Source: Gammaproteobacteria bacterium UBA2675
Lineage (GTDB): Bacteria; Pseudomonadota; Gammaproteobacteria; Pseudomonadales; Pseudohongiellaceae
Assembly: GCA_002354805.1 (NCBI GenBank)
Contig: DEMH01000009.1
Span: 1,054,001 to 1,118,000, forward strand
Direction: 5' to 3'
DNA length: 64,000 nt
The translations under genes were made by a program, and so were the position numbers. Each line of letters starts with the position of its first letter. The first letter of the stretch is position 1. The notes under the pieces were generated by a model that worked only from the letters and a program-made list of their open reading frames with translations, searched no databases and was not told the DNA's origin. Below, piece after piece: positions 1 to 6,934 of the stretch.

Positions 1-1145
1 ATCTGGGGCCGACTGGTGTTGACGAGTCTGATGGTCCAACGGATGAGACCTTGCTGGGGCTCAATATTCGCATCAGCCTGCTCGACGCTGACCTGAGCTA
101 TCTGGCCGGCGCTCGTCTGGATACGGTTGACAGGGAAAACCTCCGCGAAGTTACTGTTAATGGTGAGTTAGTGGGGCATGTGGCGCTTTTGCCGTTTACG
201 CAGGTCAGCTCGGCCGCTGCCAAGGCCTTTGAGGCGCAGCAGCGTCAGGCAACCTGGGTGATCAGTGGGCTGTCCCTGTTGCTGGCGGCAGTTGTCGCCA
301 TCGTGCTGGCGCGATTGTTGATGCAGCCGGTAAGGCTGATTGCCAGCGGCACGCGGCGTCTGGCAGTGGGAGATTACGAACACCGCATCCACTTGAATTC
401 CCGTGATGAGCTTGGGCGGCTGGCTGACGATTTTAATCTGCTGGCGCTGTCGCTGAAAAAGAACGAGCAGCTGCGCAAGAATTTTATGGCAGACGTCTCG
501 CATGAATTGCGCACGCCACTGTCGATTCTCAAAGGCGAGCTGGAAGCTCTGGAGGATGGCGTCCGCAAGCTGGACAATCACAGCATCAAATCCCTGCAGA
601 CAGAAGTGCTGGCGCTGAGTCAGCTGGTGGACGATCTCTACGACCTCTCGCTGGCTGACCTGGGTGCTTTGAGTTATCGCAAGGAGCTCCAGGACCTGCG
701 TGATGTGCTCTCAGATGCCATGCAGCAGTATCGGCCCCGCCTTGCAGCGCAGAAGATTGATGTCCAATACGACATGGCAGAAGAGCCGCTGATGATTCTG
801 GCTGATGGTGGCCGCTTGAGACAGCTGTTCAATAACCTGTTGGAGAATGTGCTCAAATACACGGATGCGGGCGGGGTACTCAGGCTTGAGGCAGCTCAAC
901 AGGTCGACGAGCTTGTTATTGTCATCCAGGACTCTCCCCCTGGTGTACCGGCGCCACTTCTGAATTCCCTGTTTGACCGTCTGTTCCGCGTGGAGACGTC
1001 GCGCAACCGTGCCCGCGGCGGGGCAGGTCTGGGGCTGGCGATCTGCAAAAAAATCGTCGAGGGGCATGACGGGACAATACAGGCAGGTCACTCCGAGCTG
1101 GGTGGTTTATGTCTGACCATTCGCTTCCCGGTCAATCGAAGCTGA
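1..1145 (+). CDS. baeS: BaeS-type sensor histidine kinase, 5' end cut by window
   Basis: Inner-membrane sensor kinase that would phosphorylate the response regulator encoded just downstream. The frame is open from base 3, so the gene starts before the window; the 380 residues present lack the first membrane helix and part of the periplasmic sensor. Visible in order: end of the periplasmic region, a membrane helix (about 245-330), a HAMP linker, the HisKA dimerisation helix with the phospho-accepting His in SHELRTP (codon at 501), and a HATPase domain with an N box (NLLENVLKY) and G boxes (GGAGLGLAICKKIV). The complete E. coli BaeS has about 467 residues. The TTG at 51 is only the first possible start codon left inside the window and is not the real start. 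BaeS is the best family match, but the inducing signal cannot be read from the sequence. Confidence 0.9.
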   Translation, partial: LGPTGVDESDGPTDETLLGLNIRISLLDADLSYLAGARLDTVDRENLREVTVNGELVGHVALLPFTQVSSAAAKAFEAQQRQATWVISGLSLLLAAVVAIVLARLLMQPVRLIASGTRRLAVGDYEHRIHLNSRDELGRLADDFNLLALSLKKNEQLRKNFMADVSHELRTPLSILKGELEALEDGVRKLDNHSIKSLQTEVLALSQLVDDLYDLSLADLGALSYRKELQDLRDVLSDAMQQYRPRLAAQKIDVQYDMAEEPLMILADGGRLRQLFNNLLENVLKYTDAGGVLRLEAAQQVDELVIVIQDSPPGVPAPLLNSLFDRLFRVETSRNRARGGAGLGLAICKKIVEGHDGTIQAGHSELGGLCLTIRFPVNRS

Positions 1146-1174
1146 ACTACAACTGTCTATGACTGAGCCAGGTT

Positions 1175-1903
1175 ATGACTGAGCAAAGCAACGCATCTGA
1201 TAATGCCTCTTCTATGGCGTCGACCGCGGAGTCGCCATTGATACTGATCGTTGAAGACGAGCCCAGGCTCAGCAGTCTGATGAAGGACTATCTGGAAGCC
1301 TCGGGATACAGGACCCGCATCGTCGATCAAGGCAATGAGGTGTTGACGGTCGTACGACAACAGCCACCTGCGCTGATCGTGCTCGATTTGATGCTGCCCG
1401 GACGTGATGGCCTGGATGTCTGCCGGGAGCTGCGAACCTTCAGTGATGTTCCGGTAATCATGGTGACGGCGCGTGTTGAGGAAATCGACAGACTGCTGGG
1501 GCTGGAACTTGGGGCAGATGACTATTTATGCAAACCCTTCAGCCCACGAGAACTGGTGTCACGCGTCAAGGCCATCCTGCGTCGGGTAGGTCGCCAGGAA
1601 CCGGCGAACAGTAGCAAGGAAGGCCTGATTATCGATGAAGAGGCCTATACGGTGTCGCTGAACGGCAAGTCGCTGGCAGTGACGCCCGTTGAGATGAGGC
1701 TGCTCAAAACCATGGTCGCTGTGCCCGGTCGGGTGTTTTCCCGCGACCAGTTACTTGATCATGCCTATGTGGATCATCGCGTAGTGACCGACCGTGCCGT
1801 TGACAGTCATATCCGCAATCTGCGCCGGAAGCTGGAGCAGGCCTACCCCGACAAGGATCTGATTCATTCGGTATATGGCGTCGGCTACAAATACGAACCC
1901 TGA
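1175..1903 (+). CDS. baeR: BaeR-type OmpR/PhoB family response regulator
   Basis: Transcription factor partner of the upstream kinase. The 242 residues hold a receiver domain, with acidic pair VEDE, phospho-acceptor Asp about residue 71 in VLDLMLPGRD, and the conserved Lys in CKPFSPREL, then a winged-helix DNA-binding domain (AVTPVEMRLL, VDSHIRNLRRKL, VYGVGYKYEP). It lies 29 bp after the kinase stop on the same strand, so the two form an operon. The extra residues before LILIVEDE are low-complexity Ser/Asn/Ala and probably disordered. The start region is duplicated: ATGACTGAGC occurs at 1159 and again at 1175; the first copy opens only a seven-codon frame, so 1175 is taken as the start. Confidence 0.93.
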   Translation: MTEQSNASDNASSMASTAESPLILIVEDEPRLSSLMKDYLEASGYRTRIVDQGNEVLTVVRQQPPALIVLDLMLPGRDGLDVCRELRTFSDVPVIMVTARVEEIDRLLGLELGADDYLCKPFSPRELVSRVKAILRRVGRQEPANSSKEGLIIDEEAYTVSLNGKSLAVTPVEMRLLKTMVAVPGRVFSRDQLLDHAYVDHRVVTDRAVDSHIRNLRRKLEQAYPDKDLIHSVYGVGYKYEP

Positions 1904-1906
1904 AAT

Positions 1907-1947
1907 AAAATCAGGCCCACGGAAAATATTCCTGTGGGCCTGATTTT
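1907..1947. terminator. Bidirectional hairpin terminator between baeR and thiolase
   Basis: A 14-bp perfect stem (1907-1920 with 1934-1947, core TCAGGCCCAC / GTGGGCCTGA) encloses a 13-base loop. The stem ends in AAAA and TTTT, so a U-run follows the hairpin on either strand. It sits just after the baeR stop and 30 bp past the stop of the convergent thiolase gene, so it can end both transcripts. Confidence 0.9.
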
Positions 1948-1976
1948 GAATGTTGGCCTCAGCTTCCGGTCCTGTC

Positions 1977-3158
1977 TCAGAAGACTTCGAACAAACCTGC
2001 TGCGCCCATGCCGCCACCGATACACATGGTGCAGACGACATACTTGGCGCCGCGACGCTTGCCTTCGATCAGTGCGTGACCAACCATACGGGCACCGCTC
2101 ATGCCGTAGGGGTGACCAATTGAAATCGCGCCACCGTTAACGTTGAGCAGTTCGTTGGGGATGCCCAGTTTGTCACGGCAGTACAGCACCTGCACGGCAA
2201 ACGCTTCGTTCAGTTCCCACAGGCCGATATCGTCCATTTTCAGGTTGAAACGCTGCAGCAGTTTCGGAATGGCGAACACCGGACCGATGCCCATCTCATC
2301 CGGATCACAGCCTGCCACGGCCATGCCACGATAGGCGCCCAGTGGTGTCAGGCCGCGTTTTTCTGCTTCTTTGGCTTCCATGACAACGCTGGCAGAGGAG
2401 CCATCTGACAGCTGGCTGGCGTTGCCTGCAGTAATGAAGCCGCCTTCAATGACGGGTTTCAGGCCAGCCAGACCTTCGATGTTGGTCTCGGGACGATTGC
2501 CTTCGTCCTTTTCCAGTTTCACGTTTTTGTAGCTGATCTCACCGGTTTCTTTGTTCATTACGCCCATGACTGATTCCATGGGTACAATTTCATCATCAAA
2601 CTTGCCGGCTGCCTGGGCAGCTGCTGTACGCTGCTGGCTCTGCAGACTGTACTCATCCTGTGCCTCACGGCTGATGCCATAGCGCTTGGCCACGACTTCT
2701 GCAGTTTGCAGCATGGGCATGTAGGCGTGCTGGGAAAGTGCCAGCACGTTCTCATCAACGGTGCGGAACTTGTTGCGATGGTCGTTCTGCACCAGGCTGA
2801 TGGACTCCATGCCCGCGCCCACAACGATGTCCATATTGTCGCTGATGACCTGCTTGGCAGCGGTACAAATGGCCATCATGCCTGAAGCACACTGGCGGTC
2901 CAGACTCATACCTGCAACAGTATTGGGAAGGCCGGCGGCAACCGAGGCCAGTCGACCGATGTTATAGCCAGTCGTGCCCTGCTGAACTGCACAACCCATT
3001 ACCACGTCATCGACTTCATCCGGCGCAATGCCGGCGCGCTGCACGGCGTGCTTGATGGCGTGGCCACCCAGCGTGGGGCCTTCAGTGTTGTTGAATGCTC
3101 CCCGGTAGGCCTTGCCAATTGGGGTTCTGGCGGTTGCTACGATTACGGCTTCTCTCAT
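1977..3158 (-). CDS. Thiolase family acetyl-CoA C-acyltransferase
   Basis: Cytoplasmic thiolase of 393 residues, the usual family length. It cleaves 3-ketoacyl-CoA with CoA, or condenses acetyl-CoA in reverse. The acylated Cys is in DRQCASGM, the catalytic His in SIGHPYGMSGARM and the second Cys in CTMCIGGGMG. The start is the ATG at 3158 (MREAVIVATARTPIG), preceded by AGAAGGA at good spacing; the frame stays open 47 codons further upstream, but that extension has no thiolase character. The gene stands alone, convergent with baeR and divergent from the redoxin/copper gene. GHPYG and the lack of a neighbouring fadB-like gene leave open whether it serves fatty acid, aromatic or other degradation. 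Family assignment is secure; substrate is not. Confidence 0.93.
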   Translation of the reverse strand: MREAVIVATARTPIGKAYRGAFNNTEGPTLGGHAIKHAVQRAGIAPDEVDDVVMGCAVQQGTTGYNIGRLASVAAGLPNTVAGMSLDRQCASGMMAICTAAKQVISDNMDIVVGAGMESISLVQNDHRNKFRTVDENVLALSQHAYMPMLQTAEVVAKRYGISREAQDEYSLQSQQRTAAAQAAGKFDDEIVPMESVMGVMNKETGEISYKNVKLEKDEGNRPETNIEGLAGLKPVIEGGFITAGNASQLSDGSSASVVMEAKEAEKRGLTPLGAYRGMAVAGCDPDEMGIGPVFAIPKLLQRFNLKMDDIGLWELNEAFAVQVLYCRDKLGIPNELLNVNGGAISIGHPYGMSGARMVGHALIEGKRRGAKYVVCTMCIGGGMGAAGLFEVF

Positions 3159-3489
3159 GACTGGTCCTTCTCTCGTCCATTTTTTTGGATAGGTACTCAT
3201 ACTGAGCGTTTGTTCGGGAAACCAAGTGTAACGGAAACCTTGAGTGAATTCATTATTCCGTGAATGACAGATGCCAGGTGCCCTGAACGTCGCTGTCATC
3301 AGACCATGACGCCTGTCGTTGAGTGGTTGCCGGGGAGCGCCGAGCAGCGTTGTCCGGCGATTGCGCGGTGGCGGGGGCTGTGATAGCGTCTATGTCGTTG
3401 ATTTTTCCTATTGCCGGTGCCCAGGCTGCCTTCCGGATTGCGTTTGTCCTTATTGTTTAATGAGTGTCAGGTGTTCACCGGAGGTGCAC
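3159..3489. promoter_or_regulatory. Divergent intergenic region, thiolase / redoxin-copper gene
   Basis: These 331 bases separate two divergently transcribed genes and must carry both promoters. On the minus strand TTGGTT and TATGAG lie 18 bp apart about 40 bp before the thiolase start, a possible but weak promoter. GGAGGTG precedes the ATG at 3490. I see no strong palindrome, small gene or repeat here. Confidence 0.3.
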
Positions 3490-5268
3490 ATGAGTTCCTT
3501 TCGTCGTCGTGTCTGTTTCACGTCTCTTTTCTCAGCTTCTTTGCTGGTTGGTGGATTGTCTTTAGCCGCCACACCTGCACTGTATGCCCAATCTGCCACT
3601 CCCGAGACTGCCGGTCAGCTTGGCCATCGGGTAGGCGATTTTGCCCTGCTCGATCACGATGGCTATTTCCATCACATGAGCTGGTATGACAACCGGACTG
3701 CCATTGTTTTCCTCGTTCAAACCAATGAAGCGGCACAACTGGACGCGCTGCAGTCTGACTTTGCGGCCCTGGCTGCGCAGCGGGAGAACTTCCAGTTTTT
3801 CATGATCAACCCGCTGGGACAAAGCCGACAGTCTGTATCACAGGCTGTTGCTGGTTCTGATATCCCGGTTTTGATCGACGATGCGCAGATCGTATCGGAA
3901 TCCATGGGGCTGAATGTTGTCGGTGAGGCACTGGTCTACGACCCGCGCAGCTTCCGTATCGTGTTCCGCGGACCGGTCAGCGCATTGGGTAAGGCGCTGG
4001 ATGATCTGGCTGCGCAGCGCCCGGTCAGTCGAGCCCAGGTAGCCATGACAGGAGAGGCGATTGAATACGCGGCACGCGCCGAAAACATGGCAGAGCCCGT
4101 GTCCTATACACGTGATGTGGCACCGATTCTTGCCGAGAACTGCGCTGCCTGCCACCGCGAGAGTGGTATCGCGCCGTTTGCGTTGAACAATCACAGCATG
4201 GCACAGGGCTGGTCACCGATGATCAGGGAAGTGCTGATGACCAAGCGCATGCCGCCAGGCCAGATCGATCCCCATGTTGGCGACTTCGTCAACAGCTACA
4301 CGCTCAGCCCGGAAGACCAGCAGACGCTGGTGCACTGGATAGAGCAGGGTTCCACCTTTGATGGCCCCAGCGACCCGCTCGCCGAGTTGACCTGGCCAGA
4401 GACCGAATGGGCCTTCGGTGAACCTGACCTGGTTGTGAACGTGCCGCCTCAGACCATACCCGCCACAGGTGTGCTGGATTACATCAACGTTGTTGTCCCA
4501 TTTGACGGACTGACGGAAGATCGCTGGGTACGCGCAAGCCAGTACATTGCCGGCGACCGCACCGTGCTGCACCACACACTGAACAGTATCCTGCCACCTG
4601 AAGCCGGTGACCGCGCGCGATTCCTGGGAGGCGGCAGCCCGGATGATCCCAGCATTACCGCTTACATCCCTGGCGCCGCACCCTATCACGAACCAGAAAA
4701 TACTGGGGGTCTGCTGCGCGCTGGCTCCCGTCTGGCACTGCAACTGCACTACACGACCAATGGCCGCGAGACTGTTGACGAGAGCCGGATAGGTATCTGG
4801 TTCTATCCGGAAGGGTATGTGCCGGAGAAACGCATGTCGGGCCAGTGCGCCTGTATCTTCCCCAATGACTGGACGTCGATTCCGCCCTACGACCCTGACT
4901 TCGAGCAGACCAAATCGGTAACGGTGCCACGTGATGCCTATCTGCATGCATTCCTGCCGCACATGCATTTCCGCGGCAAGCGCATGCGCTTTGAGGCGCA
5001 TTATCCGGATGGCACCAGCGAAGAGCTGATCAATATCGCCAACTACAACTACAACTGGCAGTTGCGATATCAGTTGCGTGAACCAAAGCTGGTGCCGGCG
5101 GGCACGGTAATCACGGCGATCGGTGCATTCGATAATTCGGAGCAGAACAAGGCAAACCCGGATCCGTCACGTCTGGTGCCGTGGGGGCAGCAGAGCTGGG
5201 ATGAGATGTTCTTCGGCTCTGTGAGCTGGCAGTTCGTTGAACCCGCATCGGCCGCTGGTGCTGACTGA
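3490..5268 (+). CDS. Secreted redoxin-like / cytochrome c / copper monooxygenase-like fusion protein
   Basis: Exported multidomain protein of 592 residues, probably periplasmic or surface-bound. After a signal peptide (cleavage near ALYAQS), residues about 45-195 resemble an AhpC/TSA redoxin, but the mature domain has no cysteine: the active-site loop reads FLVQTNEAAQ. Residues about 205-300 form a c-type haem domain with CAACH (218-222). The rest matches the PHM/DBM type II copper monooxygenase fold, with the full set of copper ligands by position: HH 361-362 and H420 for one copper, H491, H493 and M573 for the other. The haem may feed electrons to the copper centre (inference). The ATG at 3490 has GGAGGTG upstream and begins the signal peptide; the longer open frame is not used. 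Substrate is unknown. Confidence 0.8.
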   Translation: MSSFRRRVCFTSLFSASLLVGGLSLAATPALYAQSATPETAGQLGHRVGDFALLDHDGYFHHMSWYDNRTAIVFLVQTNEAAQLDALQSDFAALAAQRENFQFFMINPLGQSRQSVSQAVAGSDIPVLIDDAQIVSESMGLNVVGEALVYDPRSFRIVFRGPVSALGKALDDLAAQRPVSRAQVAMTGEAIEYAARAENMAEPVSYTRDVAPILAENCAACHRESGIAPFALNNHSMAQGWSPMIREVLMTKRMPPGQIDPHVGDFVNSYTLSPEDQQTLVHWIEQGSTFDGPSDPLAELTWPETEWAFGEPDLVVNVPPQTIPATGVLDYINVVVPFDGLTEDRWVRASQYIAGDRTVLHHTLNSILPPEAGDRARFLGGGSPDDPSITAYIPGAAPYHEPENTGGLLRAGSRLALQLHYTTNGRETVDESRIGIWFYPEGYVPEKRMSGQCACIFPNDWTSIPPYDPDFEQTKSVTVPRDAYLHAFLPHMHFRGKRMRFEAHYPDGTSEELINIANYNYNWQLRYQLREPKLVPAGTVITAIGAFDNSEQNKANPDPSRLVPWGQQSWDEMFFGSVSWQFVEPASAAGAD

Positions 5269-5281
5269 TCGCTCCAACTGA

Positions 5282-5310
5282 CACAGGGCCGGGCGCTGTC
5301 CCGGCCTGTG
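5282..5310 (+). terminator. Probable hairpin terminator after redoxin-copper gene
   Basis: CACAGGGCCGGG and CCCGGCCTGTG pair with a single bulged G around a six-base loop, starting 13 bp after the stop codon. No clear U-run follows, so it could also be a transcript-stabilising hairpin. Confidence 0.5.
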
Positions 5311-5340
5311 CTATCTTGCGATGAATGATTAATTGAACAT

Positions 5341-5536
5341 CGGTCCGAGTGGTGGGTATTAATTCTCGCCCGGATCGCATCCTTTCACCTGTCACCCGGC
5401 GGGGGGGGGACTCGACCTCGCGGCATGGCCGCTCGGGACTCGAACAGTCCCGCCCGCTGATCGGGTGACAGGCAAAAGGATATACGCGCCCTGATTGGGC
5501 GAGATTTAATACCCACCCCTCGGCCCTTGTGCCAAC
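5341..5536 (+). repeat. Structured repeat copy A (forward)
   Basis: First of four copies of an imperfectly palindromic element. The core 5352-5516 (165 bp) is bounded by 20-nt arms that pair at 19 of 20 positions (variable part TATTAATTCT with AGATTTAATA). Inside are nested stems: ATCCTTT/AAAGGAT, CCTGTCACCCG/CGGGTGACAGG, a G-rich/C-rich stem ending GGGACT/AGTCCC, and an apical hairpin GCGGC-ATG-GCCGC. Conserved flanks, CGGTCCG before and CCCTTGTGCCAAC after, belong to the unit. Conserved unpaired segments are GGATCGC on the left and CGCGCCCTGATT on the right. Other copies are at 5860, 54949 and 55310. I know no named family that fits. Confidence 0.9.
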
Positions 5537-5859
5537 TTTAGCTGAAACACGTCGGGTCCAGGAAATGGCGGGACAGTCTTACACCACTGCGTGGATCCCT
5601 TTGGACGGTACATTCTACTGGCAACACCGACTCCGACGCTCTGAAAGCGTACTGGTGCCGCGCCTTGCTGAATTGTTGGCCGCGGCGCGTTTGGCGCCGA
5701 TGTCAGAGGGATAGTCCGTGTTTCTCGCCAAGCCTCCTTCGCTACTTTACCGCTACTACGGCACATCGTCAGAGCCGCGTGCCGCGCTGACTCCTCGGCC
5801 GCAGATACTTGTGACGCCAGTGCGGGGCGCTGTAGTGAATACAGTGTGGCAGGCCAGAA
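5537..5859. other. Segment between repeat copies A and B, no recognisable gene
   Basis: These 323 bases lie between the facing tails of copies A and B. Short open frames exist, the longest about 60 codons from 5529, but none has a recognisable domain or ribosome site and they run into the repeats. No tRNA-like fold was seen. The segment shows no clear similarity to the 165-base segment between copies C and D beyond the repeat tails. Confidence 0.5.
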
Positions 5860-6053
5860 GTTGGCACGAGGGGAGGGAGGTGGGTGTTAGTCATCGCCCA
5901 ATCAGGGCGCGTTTATCCTTTTGCCGGACACCCGATCAGCGGGAGGACTGTCTGAGTCCCGAGCGGCCATGCCGCGAGGTCGAGTTCCGCCCCGCCGGGT
6001 GTCCGGTGAAAGGATGCGATCCGGGCGATGACTAACACCCACCTTCCGGACCG
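5860..6053 (-). repeat. Structured repeat copy B (reverse)
   Basis: Inverted copy of the element, tail to tail with copy A. The core is 5880-6042 (163 bp). Its outer arms pair perfectly over 20 bp (variable part TGTTAGTCAT with ATGACTAACA), although four of those base pairs differ from copy A. The inner stem is CCGGACACCCG/CGGGTGTCCGG, differing from A at two base pairs that change on both sides. The apical hairpin GCGGC-ATG-GCCGC is the same as in A. The flanks are CGGTCCGG on the outer side and CCCTCGTGCCAAC on the inner side, read on the minus strand. Confidence 0.9.
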
Positions 6054-6136
6054 CTCTCAATCGAAGCCGTATTCCTCGCAGCCCGGACCGCTCCCGATCT
6101 CTGCAGACGTTTAAACGCTCTGCCAGGGGAAAGGTT

Positions 6137-6934
6137 TCAGGGGACGTAGATCTCGCGGTGGTACCAGGGGGTGGAGGTCACGCTCTGCAGCACTTCGGTG
6201 CCATCGAATATGGCCGAGAATAGCGGGCCTCTGGCGGTGAACTCAAAGCGCTGCAAGCGACTGCCCGGTTCGCCTGGCACACCCAGCGAATCGGATGCCT
6301 GCTCGATCTTGTAGGTGCGCGTGTAGCCAGTGTTTTTCGCGGATCGAATGACCAGCGTTGGCTCACGAAGCACTGGCACTGCTGGTTGATACTGCAGATG
6401 CAGCCGAATGCTGTCGCCGCTCTCTGCCGTCATTTGCCAGGTTTCTTCGACCTCACCGATCTGCTCACCATTTCCCGACACCAATCGTTGAGCGCTCGCC
6501 TCCTGTGCCGTTTGATAGACCTCGTAGGCGCCGGCACCTTCTGGCGAAATGCCGTTGATGATCAGAATGCTGGTTTGACCGTCAGAGTGGTTGCGTCCCT
6601 GCACCGACATCACCATGTAACGGCTGGTGCCCGAGCCGATTGCGTCACCATCTGCATCCAGCACGATGTGGCGATCCATGAAGGTAACCGTCAGGTTGAC
6701 CCGGTCTGGGTTTTCTGCGACAACCGGCACCACCCAGCCGTCTGCCAGTAAGGGTTTAACTGCCTCTGCATTGACCTGAAAGCTCAGTGAGGTACGTGTC
6801 TCTGCGCTCCACTCCTGGAAAGTATCAGCCGTATCGGGCTGCGCTGCGTTGCTGCTGAGTGACAGCAACGCCAGCGCGACGAACAGAGTCATGTAGCCGA
6901 TTCGTGTTTTCTGGGTAGAGTATTTACAGAGCAT
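6137..6934 (-). CDS. Secreted protein of unknown function, coupled to the AbgT transporter
   Basis: About 265 residues with an N-terminal signal peptide (charged MLCKYSTQKTR, hydrophobic LFVALALLSLSS, cleavage near NAAQ), so probably periplasmic. The mature part is beta-rich. The segment with LLADGWVVPVV followed by RVNLTVTFMDRH and SRYMVMSVQGR loosely recalls acetoacetate-decarboxylase-fold proteins, but this is pattern memory only and no catalytic Lys could be placed. The ATG at 6934 overlaps the abgT stop by 11 bp, indicating translational coupling; a GTG at 6949 and an ATG at 6892 are alternative starts. The pairing suggests a role with the same substrate as the transporter. Gene reality is likely; function is unknown. 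Confidence 0.75.
   Translation of the reverse strand: MLCKYSTQKTRIGYMTLFVALALLSLSSNAAQPDTADTFQEWSAETRTSLSFQVNAEAVKPLLADGWVVPVVAENPDRVNLTVTFMDRHIVLDADGDAIGSGTSRYMVMSVQGRNHSDGQTSILIINGISPEGAGAYEVYQTAQEASAQRLVSGNGEQIGEVEETWQMTAESGDSIRLHLQYQPAVPVLREPTLVIRSAKNTGYTRTYKIEQASDSLGVPGEPGSRLQRFEFTARGPLFSAIFDGTEVLQSVTSTPWYHREIYVP

Noticed and set aside
3159..3299. Extended N-terminus of the first thiolase
   Set aside because: The 47 extra codons lack thiolase character and a ribosome site, while the ATG at 3158 has AGAAGGA.
4213..5001. A 262-codon minus-strand open frame opposite the redoxin-copper gene
   Set aside because: Antisense to conserved haem and copper motifs; no signal or domain of its own.
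5506..6035. Short open frames within and between repeat copies A and B
   Set aside because: They run through palindromic DNA, lack ribosome sites and have no recognisable domain.
5341..6053. Repeat copies as integron attC sites
   Set aside because: Folded, variable-arm elements recall attC, but I find no RYYYAAC/GTTRRRY core pair, no integrase gene and no cassette array, and the copies are inverted in pairs.
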